DNA of 64,000 bases. Origin: Sphingobacterium sp. PCS056. Its GTDB lineage: Bacteria > Bacteroidota > Bacteroidia > Sphingobacteriales > Sphingobacteriaceae. This document shows positions 26,997-36,900 of this stretch, in pieces (within the stretch, counting starts at the first letter, position 1; every line of letters starts with the position of its first letter). The position numbers and the translations under genes are program-made. The stretch is taken from contig NZ_CP096883.1 in the NCBI RefSeq assembly GCF_023273895.1, forward strand, positions 1,984,001-2,048,000, read 5' to 3'. Under the pieces are notes generated by a model. The model did not search any database, was not told the DNA's origin, and saw only the letters and a program-made list of their open reading frames with translations.

Positions 26997-29324
26997 TTAG
27001 TGAAAATGACCAATTTTAATACCAAAAGTTATTGTACGTGGTTTTGTGGGACCGTAGATATAATTTGAATCACGATTAGCCCCTCGGTCAAAATCTTTTT
27101 GGAAGGCATTGAACATATTTTGTACGCCTCCAAATAATTCGAGATTAAAATCTTTGTGAATAGCAAAAGTGTAACCTAATCTTAAATTTAATTCCATAAA
27201 ATCATGCGTATTTTTCAGTGTCATGATCTCTTGTTGGATATGCGAAATTTTCATATCTCCGGTATATACACCAGTAACATCGACGGCGAATCTCTCTGTT
27301 GCTTTCCAATTGACATTTAAGTAGCCATAAACATTCGGAGTACGTAAAAAATCTTTAGACATGATGGCTTCTTGGCCTGGTTTGGCCTCTGCGATCAATT
27401 GTTCAGATTGGAATCTGGATCGTTGGATTGTTCCTCCTGCTTGTAAACTGAATATACTTGAGGGGGCAATGTTTAGTTCCACGTTTGTTCCAAATACATA
27501 AGCATCTGTACCGTTTCGCATTTCTTCAATCATGATATCGTTAGATTCGGATTTCAAAACAGTTGTAAAAGGATTATTCAATTGCGTGTAGAAACCTTCC
27601 ACTAAAAGACTGGTCTGTGTATTTCCAAAGTTTCTGCTTAAATTAAATGAGCCTGTATAGGCATTGGAATATTCCGTTTTTAAATCTTCTCCTATTAATA
27701 CAAATACCTGTTTTCCACCAATTGAAGTGACGTGCATATCTTCATTAAAGGCTTGTGGAGCACGAAATCCACGTGCATAACCTCCGCGAAACTGAATATT
27801 GTTATTGATATCGTACAAAATAGTTAGACGGGGATTCCATGATCCGAAATTTTTCTGACTACTCCGTTCCACCTGCTGCAATTGATAGTTGCCATCTACA
27901 AAAATATAGTCATATCGCATACCGATCAATGCTTTAAAAGAGGATATTGGTTTCCACTCGTATTGAGCATAGGTACCTATTCCTTTTGTTTCTTGGTCAA
28001 TAATGCGTTGATAACCTGGAATCTGATCATTTGTTTTATTATAATTGAACTCAATACCACCTGTGAACACATCTTCATCAAAATTATTGGTGTATTGTGT
28101 GCCCGTTACGAAAGATACATCGTCAGTATCACCATATGAGTTTGCCGCTCTTAAACTATCCGTTGCTGTTGGAGCTTCGCCCAGTCCACCATAAAAACTT
28201 TTACGTGTTGTTTTCTGTCCCGAGGCGTAAACAGATATTTTCTGTTTGTAATCTGACAGATAGTGATCATAGGTGATCCCTCCAATAAGGGAGCTTGTTT
28301 CCAGCTGTTCGGTGATAGCTGTAAAATGAGGTGCTTTGTTAAATTGATCTCCTCCTCTTCTGAATTCCTGAATGGTACTAAAATCTACGGTTATTTTATT
28401 GAAATCGGAAGGCTTAAAAAATGCTTTAGTACCAAAAGTCGTATTCTTTAGTTTTGTAATTTCTGAAAATCCATCTTTATTTTTGTCAAAAGGTTGACGA
28501 TTACGATGCATACCATAAAAGGTAACACCGGTTTTCAGGTCTTCATCTACATATGAGGTGTTGAAATCTACTGTATTATCCCAACTGCTGCCACCGATTA
28601 AAGAATTGGTGGATTTAATTTGCCAATCGTTTTCAACAGGATCCTTGGTAATGATATTAATGGTTCCGGCAATTGCGTTTGCTCCAAATAGGGCAGAACC
28701 ACCACTACGAACGACTTCAATACGGTCGATCATACTTGTGGGAAGTTGGTCTAGTCCATATACACTATTTAAAGCGCTGAATACGGAACGACTGTTGATC
28801 AAAATTTGTGAATAAGCACCTTCGAGACCATTGAGGCGAACCTGTGAAAAGCCACAGTTTTGACAGTTGTTCTCTACGCGCACTCCCGGTTGATAGTTTA
28901 AAGTCTCAGACATAGCGACAGACTGTGTTGCCTGAAAAAGTTTAGGACCTAAGACTTGTACGATAACCGGAGCTTCTTTTTTACTTACTCCATAGCGGGT
29001 GGCGCTGACAACAACTTCATGGAGATGTAGATTGTCCGTATTTAATTTAAATGGTATGATTGTATCAGAAGGAAGTACCGTTTGTTTTAAGGTTTGGTAT
29101 CCTATAGCACTTATTTGTATACTTTGTTTTTGGCCCGTTATTTTCTGTAATTCAAAATTTCCGCTTGTATCAGATACAGTTGTATGAGTTCCGTTTTCCA
29201 GACTGATGGTTGCTCCAGAAATAGCTTTCCCTTCATGATTGCTGATTTTTCCTTTTAATGTGTGTTGTGCATAGGTATGTATACTGATTAGCATAAAGCA
29301 AATCAACAGTTGTATATTTTTCAT
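26997..29324 (-). CDS. TonB-dependent receptor, probably metal or metal-complex uptake
   Basis: A 775-residue TonB-dependent receptor: signal peptide ending YAQ, carboxypeptidase-like domain (about 20-100), TonB box region (LHEVVVSATRYG), plug (about 115-225, with IEVVRSGGSALFGANAIAGTINI) and a barrel ending near the C-terminus. It is smaller than SusC proteins and has no SusD partner, which fits metal, heme, siderophore or cofactor receptors. Its plug carries ENNCQNCGFSQVRLNG, a CxxC pair not usual in general receptors but, from memory, seen in a Bacteroidota subfamily. The thioredoxin-like gene follows by 19 bp. The ligand is not evident from sequence. Confidence 0.85.
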   Translation of the reverse strand: MKNIQLLICFMLISIHTYAQHTLKGKISNHEGKAISGATISLENGTHTTVSDTSGNFELQKITGQKQSIQISAIGYQTLKQTVLPSDTIIPFKLNTDNLHLHEVVVSATRYGVSKKEAPVIVQVLGPKLFQATQSVAMSETLNYQPGVRVENNCQNCGFSQVRLNGLEGAYSQILINSRSVFSALNSVYGLDQLPTSMIDRIEVVRSGGSALFGANAIAGTINIITKDPVENDWQIKSTNSLIGGSSWDNTVDFNTSYVDEDLKTGVTFYGMHRNRQPFDKNKDGFSEITKLKNTTFGTKAFFKPSDFNKITVDFSTIQEFRRGGDQFNKAPHFTAITEQLETSSLIGGITYDHYLSDYKQKISVYASGQKTTRKSFYGGLGEAPTATDSLRAANSYGDTDDVSFVTGTQYTNNFDEDVFTGGIEFNYNKTNDQIPGYQRIIDQETKGIGTYAQYEWKPISSFKALIGMRYDYIFVDGNYQLQQVERSSQKNFGSWNPRLTILYDINNNIQFRGGYARGFRAPQAFNEDMHVTSIGGKQVFVLIGEDLKTEYSNAYTGSFNLSRNFGNTQTSLLVEGFYTQLNNPFTTVLKSESNDIMIEEMRNGTDAYVFGTNVELNIAPSSIFSLQAGGTIQRSRFQSEQLIAEAKPGQEAIMSKDFLRTPNVYGYLNVNWKATERFAVDVTGVYTGDMKISHIQQEIMTLKNTHDFMELNLRLGYTFAIHKDFNLELFGGVQNMFNAFQKDFDRGANRDSNYIYGPTKPRTITFGIKIGHFH

Positions 29325-29561
29325 TAGGATATTTGTCTTTTATAGTTACAGATCGATCATGAGCTGGACTAGTCATAATAAGGGTGTTGCCATATGGAAC
29401 ACGGCTATCATAAATGTCAATTTGAGCAAAAGGCTCATGATACTTTCACTTTTTTTTGTTTAAAATAATTAATATAGCACAGTTGATCGCGATGTGACTT
29501 GCGACTGCACGACGAATAGCATTCTTCTCTGACTTAGACGAATGCAAAAGATGATGATATT

Positions 29562-29921
29562 TTAAACTAACGGGGGAGGACCTCTAAGGAAAGCATGGTC
29601 GACGACACAATTTGTGAAAAGAGGTGTGTAGACCTGGTAACTGTAAACGTGAAAGATAGTCCGAATGGGATCTTCAAAAACTATAAATTCACTTTGAACA
29701 AAATTTTGATAATAGACAACATTTAGAAAATCAATTTGATCATCGGATTCTTGCTGTCGGGGTTGATCGTCTGTAAAATCATACGGGTGATTGTGCATGA
29801 CAATCTCGCCGTTTGACTTGACTTCTTTGTGCATAAAAATAACACCAGAAATAATGATCAAGCTGATCAATGCAAGTTGCATGGATGCTAAGACCTTTCT
29901 GATATTTATTTTATATGACAT
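29562..29921 (-). CDS. Small membrane-anchored protein with His-rich segment
   Basis: I do not recognise a named domain. The start at 29921 (ATG) was chosen because the frame's earlier GTG (29942) lies in the panD terminator. The 119-residue product has one N-terminal membrane segment (about 14-32), then a His-containing stretch (HKEVKSNGEIVMHNHPYDF), an acidic Gln-rich linker, and a C-terminal region ending in LRGPPPLV. The His content and proximity to a TonB-dependent receptor suggest metal handling, but this is inference. It is 237 bp from the receptor in the same direction. Confidence 0.55.
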   Translation of the reverse strand: MSYKINIRKVLASMQLALISLIIISGVIFMHKEVKSNGEIVMHNHPYDFTDDQPRQQESDDQIDFLNVVYYQNFVQSEFIVFEDPIRTIFHVYSYQVYTPLFTNCVVDHAFLRGPPPLV

Positions 29922-29929
29922 GTCGCTAA

Positions 29930-29960
29930 TAAAAAAAAGCACTCGATTTATACGAGTGCT
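29930..29960 (-). terminator. Intrinsic terminator of panD
   Basis: On the minus strand AGCACTCG pairs with CGAGTGCT and is followed by T8. It ends the panC-panD transcript before the small membrane protein gene. Confidence 0.85.
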
Positions 29961-30011
29961 AAATTATTGAAAATAAACGTAGCTTTCTATGGAAAGTTTA
30001 TTTTTATCAGA

Positions 30012-30362
30012 TTATTTTATAAGTTGATTGTTATCATCTGGAAAAACTAAGCTTGGAATATGTTTCTTCGCCTCTTCCATCTCCATTTGTGCGTAGGATA
30101 TGATGATCACAATATCACCTACCTGAACCAGTCTTGCTGCTGCTCCATTTAGACAAATAGTACCAGAGGCTCTTTTGCCAGGAATAACATATGTTTCTAA
30201 ACGTGCACCATTGTTATTGTTAACGATTTGAACTTTTTCGTTTGCAATAATATTTGCTGCATCCATTAAATCCTCATCAATTGTAATACTACCAACGTAA
30301 TTCAATTCGGCCTGTGTAACCCGAACACGGTGGATTTTAGATTTCATTACCTCTATAAACAT
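30012..30362 (-). CDS. panD: Aspartate 1-decarboxylase
   Basis: A 116-residue pyruvoyl enzyme precursor. The self-cleavage site Gly-Ser is present in YVGSITID (about residues 24-25), and [13 protein letters not shown] aligns in register with Escherichia coli PanD from Met1, which supports the ATG at 30362. The [14 protein letters not shown] block is the second conserved region. It makes beta-alanine from aspartate for pantothenate and coenzyme A. It follows panC by 57 bp on the same strand, so the two enzymes of the branch are probably co-expressed. Confidence 0.96.
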   Translation of the reverse strand: MFIEVMKSKIHRVRVTQAELNYVGSITIDEDLMDAANIIANEKVQIVNNNNGARLETYVIPGKRASGTICLNGAAARLVQVGDIVIIISYAQMEMEEAKKHIPSLVFPDDNNQLIK

Positions 30363-30419
30363 GTGGCAAAGTTAGATTTTTCTTGTAAAAATGTAAAGCT
30401 ATTAAGTATAATGTGACAA

Positions 30420-31265
30420 TTAATTCAAAATCATATTATCAATTAGGCGCACATCTTCCACTCTGGCGGTAACCAGAGCGACATATTGTTTACCGTTTTC
30501 AATAACGATAGCTTCCTGTAATGTGGTTGTTTCGCAGATAGCTAGATATTCTAAAGCAATACCATCGCTCGTTTCTAACCGATTGGTGGCCATTTTTTTC
30601 AATTCAGGCAAATCGATGTTCTGAACATTATTCTTAATAAATTGAAGTGTCCTGAACAAGGCCAGCGCCTGTTGCTTTCCCTGTTCAGAAAGGCGCATAT
30701 TTCTAGAACTTAAGGCAAGACCATTGTCATCTCTGATGATTGGACAGAGTGCAATGGTGATCGGTAAAGCTTTTTCTTTGATCATCTGTTCAATAACCAT
30801 CACTTGCTGAAAATCTTTTTGGCCGAAACAAGCGATATCAGGTTGAACTAAATTGAATAATTTATATACGACTTGTGTAACTCCTTGAAAATGTCCAGGT
30901 CTCATTTTACCTTCCCATATTTCATCCAATCCATGAAGGTTGATATGCCATTTTTCATCTTGATCAGGATACATTTCTTCCACTGTAGGTAAAAATAGAA
31001 TCGTACAATTAGCGGCTTCCAATAAGGCAATATCCTGCTCAATTGGTCTGGGATATTTTTCTAAATCTTTAGGATCATTGAATTGTGTGGGGTTGACAAA
31101 AATACTGCAAACGGTTATATCTGACAACGGTTTAGCGTAATTCAATAACGAGATATGTCCTGCATGTAATGCACCCATTGTTGGGATAAGAGCTATTTTT
31201 TGCTGGTTGACTCGCGCTGTTTCCAGGTAATCTTGAAGCTCTTTTTTAGTCTTGAAAATTCTCAC
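30420..31265 (-). CDS. panC: Pantoate-beta-alanine ligase
   Basis: A 281-residue class I aminoacyl-tRNA-synthetase-like ligase. ATP-site motifs are visible: HAGHISLLNYA (about 35-45), FVNPTQF (about 61-67), FGQKDFQQ (about 147-154) and the KMSKS-like LSSRNMRLS (about 185-193). It joins pantoate and beta-alanine to pantothenate at the expense of ATP. The product of panD is one of its substrates. It is divergent from the GT5-like gene at 31417, with 150 bp of shared promoter DNA between them. Confidence 0.97.
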   Translation of the reverse strand: MRIFKTKKELQDYLETARVNQQKIALIPTMGALHAGHISLLNYAKPLSDITVCSIFVNPTQFNDPKDLEKYPRPIEQDIALLEAANCTILFLPTVEEMYPDQDEKWHINLHGLDEIWEGKMRPGHFQGVTQVVYKLFNLVQPDIACFGQKDFQQVMVIEQMIKEKALPITIALCPIIRDDNGLALSSRNMRLSEQGKQQALALFRTLQFIKNNVQNIDLPELKKMATNRLETSDGIALEYLAICETTTLQEAIVIENGKQYVALVTARVEDVRLIDNMILN

Positions 31266-31359
31266 TTTTAGAAATTTTAATGCAGGGCAAATGTGAGGAA
31301 TATATTTGTGAATATAAAACGATGATTTGTAAGGAATTGTATTGTCGGGATATTTTACG

Positions 31360-31367
31360 TATCTTTG
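31360..31367 (+). promoter_or_regulatory. Candidate -7 box TATCTTTG before the GT5-like gene
   Basis: TATCTTTG matches TAnnTTTG and lies 50 bp before the start at 31417. A TTG about 20 bp upstream could be the -33 element. Confidence 0.5.
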
Positions 31368-31416
31368 TAGACCGATTTTACTGTTCTAATAAAAATAAAA
31401 TAAATAAAAACTGGAG

Positions 31417-32241
31417 ATGGCAAAAACGAAGATATTGTTTATAACCCACGAGATGTCGCCTTTCCTCGAATTAACTAAAATTTCTGAAATTACGCGTCAA
31501 TTGCCACAGGCTATGCAAGAAAAAGGATTTGAAATCCGAATTCTTATGCCTCGTTTTGGTAATATCAATGAGCGTAGAAATAGATTGCATGAGGTGATTC
31601 GTTTGTCAGGCTTAAACATTGTGGTGGATAACAATGACAATCCGCTAATCATTAAGGTAGCTTCATTGCCTGCGGCACGTATGCAGGTTTACTTCTTGGA
31701 TAATGAAGACTATTTTCAGCGGAAAAAAGTTTTTCGTGACGAGAATGGAGAATTTTTTAATGACAACAATGAGCGTTCGGTGTTCTTCTGTAAAGGAGCA
31801 TTGGAGACGGTTAAAAAATTAGGCTGGTCGCCTGATGTGGTACATTGCCATGGATGGTTTTCAGCATTGGTGCCGGCTTATTTGAAGACGACATATAAAG
31901 ATGATCCTACTTTTAAGGGAGCCAAAGTGATGTATTCGTTATATAACGAAGAATTCTCAGGTACTTTAGGAGATAAATACAGAGAGATTGCTCCTGAAGG
32001 TGCATTGACGCAAGAAGATGTTGCTACTTATGGTGACGGAAGTTATGTCAACATCTATAAAGGTGCATTGGATTTTACAGATGTAGCTGTTGTAGCTGAG
32101 GAAGGTGTGAATCCTGAAATTCTAGCATACGCAAAAGAAAAAGGCGTTCAGGTATTTGAGCCGAATGGTGATGAAGACTATGAAGCTTTTAGTGATCTGT
32201 TTGATCAATTCGCTCCGGTAGAAGAAGAGTCAACGGTCTAA
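31417..32241 (+). CDS. GT5-like glycogen/starch synthase N-terminal domain protein
   Basis: A 274-residue protein that matches only the N-terminal Rossmann domain of glycogen/starch synthases (GT5): KILFITHEMSPFLELTKISE at the start, then RILMPRFG, and VVHCHGWFSALVPAYL (about 142-157). The C-terminal nucleotide-sugar-binding domain, with the retaining GT-B motifs, is missing, and the tail is acidic (EEEST). The KxGGL glucose-donor motif is not present in its usual form (LTKIS). Such short proteins next to panC are common in Bacteroidota, so this is a conserved form rather than a truncation in this strain. Catalytic activity is doubtful. Confidence 0.75.
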   Translation: MAKTKILFITHEMSPFLELTKISEITRQLPQAMQEKGFEIRILMPRFGNINERRNRLHEVIRLSGLNIVVDNNDNPLIIKVASLPAARMQVYFLDNEDYFQRKKVFRDENGEFFNDNNERSVFFCKGALETVKKLGWSPDVVHCHGWFSALVPAYLKTTYKDDPTFKGAKVMYSLYNEEFSGTLGDKYREIAPEGALTQEDVATYGDGSYVNIYKGALDFTDVAVVAEEGVNPEILAYAKEKGVQVFEPNGDEDYEAFSDLFDQFAPVEEESTV

Positions 32242-32256
32242 GGAAAAGATAGGTAA

Positions 32257-32296
32257 GAACAAAAGCGTCTAAGTAATTAGGCGCTTTTTTTTGTTC
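32257..32296 (+). terminator. Intrinsic terminator after the GT5-like gene
   Basis: AAAAGCGTCTAA pairs with TTAGGCGCTTTT (one G-U pair) and the stem can extend with GAAC/GTTC. A T run follows. Confidence 0.8.
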
Positions 32297-32440
32297 CATC
32301 TACCAGAGCTAAAAAAGGATGGTCTGATTTGGGATAGAATGGGTTATATGAAATGATCAAATCTATCCTGTGGTTGCTAATTGTTTTATGATGGAATTAA
32401 TGGCAGGGATGATCATTTAAAATGTTACCTTAGCTATATT

Positions 32441-32920
32441 ATGAAAATTAAAGTTGGCTTTGGCTTTGATGTCCATCAATTAAAGGAAGGACATCCATTT
32501 ATAGTAGGTGGAGTTGAATTGGATCATCATGCAGGTGCATTTGGACACTCTGATGCAGATGTTTTGGTACATGCAATTTGTGACGCATTGTTAGGTGCGG
32601 CTAATTTAGAGGATATTGGCTACCATTTTCCCAATACTGATGATCAGTGGAAAGGTATTAATAGTCTGGTTTTATTACAGCATTGTATTAAATTGATTGC
32701 AGATAAGGGATATACTTTAGGAAATATTGATGCCATGTTATGCTTAGAAGCTCCTAAGATCAAACCCTATATTAGTCAGATGAAAGAAAAAATCGCAGCC
32801 GCATCAGGTCTTGATGTGGAGGATATCTCTATTAAAGCAACGACCAATGAAACGATGGGTTTTATTGGGAGACAAGAGGGCGTAGTCGCTTATGCAGTTT
32901 GTTTGATTGAAAAAGCTTAA
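32441..32920 (+). CDS. ispF: 2-C-methyl-D-erythritol 2,4-cyclodiphosphate synthase
   Basis: A 159-residue trimeric enzyme of the MEP isoprenoid pathway. The zinc ligands Asp8 and His10 are seen in GFDVHQL, the third His in GHSDADVLVHA, and the C-terminal TNETMGFIGRQEGVVAYA is the family signature. It cyclises CDP-methylerythritol phosphate with release of CMP. The start at 32441 was chosen because it matches the family N-terminus; the open frame upstream to a TTG at 32381 adds no homologous residues. Its stop overlaps the stop of the convergent MFS gene by four bases. Confidence 0.97.
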   Translation: MKIKVGFGFDVHQLKEGHPFIVGGVELDHHAGAFGHSDADVLVHAICDALLGAANLEDIGYHFPNTDDQWKGINSLVLLQHCIKLIADKGYTLGNIDAMLCLEAPKIKPYISQMKEKIAAASGLDVEDISIKATTNETMGFIGRQEGVVAYAVCLIEKA

Positions 32921-34134
32921 CGTTTCTTTTTGCTTCTAAAAAAGAAACAAGCGATGATAAAACTGACCGCAGTCAGTACAAATCCGAGATAGAAAGGAGC
33001 TCCTGGTAAATAGAGAGCTTCTTTTTTGTCTGTAAAATGGGCAAATAGCCAGCTCATCACCGGTGGGCCAATGATGGCTGTTAGACTGATGATACTCGTC
33101 AACCCACCCTGTATCTGACCTTGTTCATTGGATGGTGTTTCGTTGGATATCAGACTTTGGATCGCAGGACCGGCTATTCCAGCAAATACATAGGGTACAA
33201 TAGCTAAAAAAATCAACCAAGGAGCAAAGGCCATCCCCATTAAAGGCATAGAGATCATATAAAGGCCGCAACCGATTAAAATACTTTTTTCTAAACCTAG
33301 TTTGGGAATAATAATACGAATAAGACCCGCTTGAACGACAGCTACTAATGCCCCAACAAAGCCTAAAGATATACCGACCATCCTTTCATCCCACTGATAT
33401 CTTTCCATGGTGTAGTAAGACCAGGTACTTTGTACTGCATGCGCTGAAACATTGATTAAAAAAATACAGAAAAAGAGTTGTTTTAAGTGAGGATATTTGG
33501 CCAGTTGCTTGAAAGCGCCTACTGGATTGGCATTTCTCCACTTAAATGGTCTCCGATTATCTTTTTGAAGGGATTCAGGAATTAGAAAATACCCGTATAA
33601 AAAGTTGAGAAAACTCAATATCGCTGCAGCATAAAATGGAATTCGCGCACCATAATGCCCCAACAGTCCGCCTAATAATGGCCCTACAATAAATCCTAAA
33701 CCAAAGGCAGCTCCTAATAAACCGAAATTCTGAGCTTTCTTTTCCTGTGAGCTGATGTCTGCTATAAATGCAGCAGCAACGGTATAACTTGCGCCAGTAA
33801 TGCCGGCAATAAATCGACCTATAAATAACCAAAGAATAGTCGGTGCTAAGCCCATTAAAAGGTAATTGATGGAGAAACCTAGTAGTGAAATCAATAAAAT
33901 AGGTCTTCTTCCAAAGCGATCACTTAAGTTGCCTAATACAGATGCAAAAAAGAACTGCGTAAGGGCATAGCAAAACATAAGCAGTCCGCCATAACGAGAT
34001 GCATCACTCAATGTTCCACCAATTAATTCTTCTATTAATTTGGGCATGACCGGAATGATAATACCCAATCCGATGACATCAATTAAGACAGTCAAAAAAA
34101 TGAAGAATAAACTTTTTGAGGTACTAACGGACAT
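32917..34134 (-). CDS. MFS transporter, TetA-like drug:H+ antiporter family
   Basis: A 405-residue protein with 12 predicted membrane helices. It shows the MFS motif A GNLSDRFGRRPIL after helix 2 (about 67-79), the motif C-like GFIVGPLLGG in helix 5 (about 150), and the opening FFIFLTVLIDVIGLGIIIPVMP typical of TetA-like exporters. It probably exports a drug or metabolite in exchange for protons. Tetracycline specificity cannot be inferred, since many chromosomal Bacteroidota homologues do not confer resistance. It is convergent with ispF and has no partner gene. Confidence 0.85.
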   Translation of the reverse strand: MSVSTSKSLFFIFLTVLIDVIGLGIIIPVMPKLIEELIGGTLSDASRYGGLLMFCYALTQFFFASVLGNLSDRFGRRPILLISLLGFSINYLLMGLAPTILWLFIGRFIAGITGASYTVAAAFIADISSQEKKAQNFGLLGAAFGLGFIVGPLLGGLLGHYGARIPFYAAAILSFLNFLYGYFLIPESLQKDNRRPFKWRNANPVGAFKQLAKYPHLKQLFFCIFLINVSAHAVQSTWSYYTMERYQWDERMVGISLGFVGALVAVVQAGLIRIIIPKLGLEKSILIGCGLYMISMPLMGMAFAPWLIFLAIVPYVFAGIAGPAIQSLISNETPSNEQGQIQGGLTSIISLTAIIGPPVMSWLFAHFTDKKEALYLPGAPFYLGFVLTAVSFIIACFFFRSKKKR

Positions 34135-34575
34135 ATATACTGCGTTTTGTTTTAATCACGTAAAATATCAATGAAGCGATAATAAAATTAATCATCAGGT
34201 GGACGCATCCAAGTATAGATGGCCAAGATATTTGAGTTTAAATCTAAACTAAATTTCTGAAATACCAAGCTTCAGTGATATTCAAAATTGTAATTCGATC
34301 GCTTCCATAGTTTGGGTTTAACCCAATAGATTTGATTAATTGTGAGATATGGACCTGAACAGGTAATAATTTTTATTGATTTTAACTTGTTTTTAAGTTG
34401 TGAATGATTCTTTTTTAGGTTTTTTTTTACGGATGTTGTATGGAATGGAGATTCCTCAAAATATTTGTAATATCTTTGTTGTCATGCATATAATCTTTGG
34501 CACATTATCTGATGTTGTAGCGAAGAATTATGTTAACATATTTATAACGATCAAATCGAGAAAGAATAAGGTTCA
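34135..34575. other. Intergenic stretch upstream of the penicillin-binding protein
   Basis: This holds the divergent promoter region of the MFS gene and the PBP gene. A TATCTTTG box lies at 34471. I see no gene or structured RNA. Confidence 0.6.
34471..34478 (+). promoter_or_regulatory. Candidate -7 box TATCTTTG before the PBP gene
   Basis: TATCTTTG matches TAnnTTTG and lies 98 bp before the ATG at 34576. It fits a transcript that begins ahead of the frameshifted 5' end of the PBP gene. Confidence 0.45.
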
Positions 34576-36826
34576 ATGAAGAGAGAATCAAAAAAAACTG
34601 CAACCAGAGGATGTCAAGCGGTATACACGTAATTTCTGGAAATTTATTATTGGAATAATAGCTTTTGGATTTCTATTTATATTTAGTGTACGCATGGGGT
34701 TATTTGGCAAATTGCCATCTTTTAGCGATTTAGAAAATCCTAAAAGTAATTTAGCTTCTGAAGTTATTACCGAAGATAATAAGGTTTTAGGTACTTATTA
34801 TATTCAGAATAGATCTAATGTAAAATATAGTGAATTATCTCCTTATTTGGTGCAAGCACTGATTTCAACAGAAGATAAACGTTTCTATGATCACTCAGGG
34901 ATTGATTATACGCGCACATTTACAGTTATTTTCCACACACTGACAGGGAATAAACAAGGTGGTAGTACCATTACCCAACAATTGGCACTCAATTTATTTT
35001 CGGATGGCCGAGCTAAAAGTGCTCCCAAACGTATCATTCAAAAATTTCAAGAATGGATTACTGCTGTTCGATTAGAACGTAATTATACAAAAGAAGAGAT
35101 TATAACAATGTATTTTAATACGGTAGATTTTGGAGCCTATAATACTTTTGGTATTAAGTCTGCTGCACGTACCTATTTTAATACGACTCCAGATAAACTT
35201 ACCGCTGATCAAGCAGCATTATTAGTCGGGATGCTTAAAGGTCCCGGTGTTTATTCTCCAGTAAGATATCCTAAAAATGCATTATCACGTAGAAATACAG
35301 TTTTAGATAATATGAATAAGGCTAACTTTATTTCTTTGGAGGAAGAAGCTGCCGCTCAGGCAAAACCGCTTGGATTACAGTTGAAAATTGCAAACTATGG
35401 TGAAGGTCTAGCACCATATTTTCGTGCAGTATTGAAAGAAGAGATCAAAAAGGAGTTTTCAAGACTTTCGATCACCAAATCTGACGGTACTCCTTATGAC
35501 TTGGATCGTGATGGATTGAAGATTTATACAACGATCAATATGACGATGCAACAATATGCGGAGGATGCTCAAAAAGAATGGATGAAATCATTGCAAGTAA
35601 AATTCAATGCGCAATGGAAAAGTAGAGATGCATTTAAAGGAGCTAATGCCAAATTATTGACTACAGGTATGCGACGTTCTGAACGTTATCGTATCCTTAA
35701 AGAGAATGGACTTTCTGAAGATGAAATTAAAAAAGCATTTAAGGTAAAAGTACCGATGTCAATTTTTACTTGGAAGGGCTCTGTTGATACAGTTATGACT
35801 CCATTAGACTCTATTCGATATAATAAATTGATGTTGCGTAATGCGATGATGTCTATGGAACCGAAAACGGGACATATTAAAGCATGGGTTGGTGGCATTA
35901 ATTTCGAACACTATAAATATGATCAAGTAAAAATGGGTACTCGTCAAGTAGGATCGACAGCAAAACCTTTTACTTATGCCGTTGCAATTGATAATGGCTA
36001 TTCTCCATGTTACAGTATTCCCAATTATCAGCAAACTTATGGTAATTGGACACCTCGCGGGACAGCTGAAGGTGGAAACCCAATCACATTAGCAAATGCG
36101 CTAGCTTTATCTCAAAACTATGCGACAGCATATCTTGTAAATCAGGTAACGCCAGAGGCAGTTGCAGCTTTGACCAAGCGCATGGGTATCACAAGTGATG
36201 TTCCTAATTATCCTTCCATTTCACTTGGAGCTTATGAAGCTTCTGTATTTGATATGGTAGGCGCTTATTCTGCTTTTGTCAATCACGGTACTTGGATAGA
36301 GCCAAATGCAATTTTAAGAATTGAGGATAAAAATGGAACACCTATTTATGAAAAAGCTCCTAAAGTGGTCAAAGCATTGAATAGTGAATCTGCCTACATT
36401 ATCGTGGATATGTTAAAATCTGTTGTTTCCAAAGGTACAGCAAGAAGAATTCAATGGAAATATCATTTAACGAATCCGATTGGAGGTAAGACAGGTACTA
36501 CAAATGATAACTCAGATGCTTGGTTTATCGGAATAACACCTGAATTGGTTTCGGGTGTATGGACTGGTGCTGAAGATCGAGGTATCAGCTTTGCGAATAT
36601 GCAAGATGGACAAGGTGCGGCAGCTGCGATGCCGGTATTTGCACTATATATGCAGAAGATATACGCTGATAAGAACCTAAATTATACGAAAGGTGATTTT
36701 GAACTTCCTGAAGGAGGATTGACCCGAGTGGTAGATTGTTCCAAATACTGGAGTGGGGGCGGAAGTGCCGGTAGTGATAGTACGGGTTCTGAATCAAGCT
36801 TAAATGATGATCGTTTAGGTTTTTAA
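34576..36826 (+). CDS. Class A penicillin-binding protein (PBP1A-like), apparent frameshift in A8 run
   Basis: A bifunctional peptidoglycan synthase: GT51 glycosyltransferase (STEDKRFYDHSG, GGSTITQQLALNL) and transpeptidase with SxxK in GSTAKPF, SxN in SQNY and KTGT in GGKTGTT. The long frame begins at Met 34694, too late to include the membrane anchor. The missing part is encoded upstream: ATG at 34576 (MKRESKK), then after the A8 run at 34590-34597 the sequence continues in the other frame as LQPEDVKRYTRNFWKF, followed by a hydrophobic segment that joins the main frame. One A fewer restores one frame. It is either a sequencing error or a slippage site; no start codon exists in between. Confidence 0.85.
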
Positions 36827-36847
36827 ATAATATTAAATATAGGTATA

Positions 36848-36895
36848 AAGCCAGGTAATAGAGTTTTTCGAAATTTGTTATCTGGCTTGTTTTAT
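36848..36895 (+). terminator. Intrinsic terminator between the PBP gene and uvrC
   Basis: AAGCCAGGTAA pairs with TTATCTGGCTT (one G-U pair) and is followed by GTTTTATT just before the uvrC start. Confidence 0.6.
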
Positions 36896-36900
36896 TGAAG

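Noticed and set aside
32917..34134. Calling the MFS gene a tetracycline resistance determinant
   Set aside because: TetA-like sequence alone does not show the substrate, and chromosomal homologues of this type are widespread.
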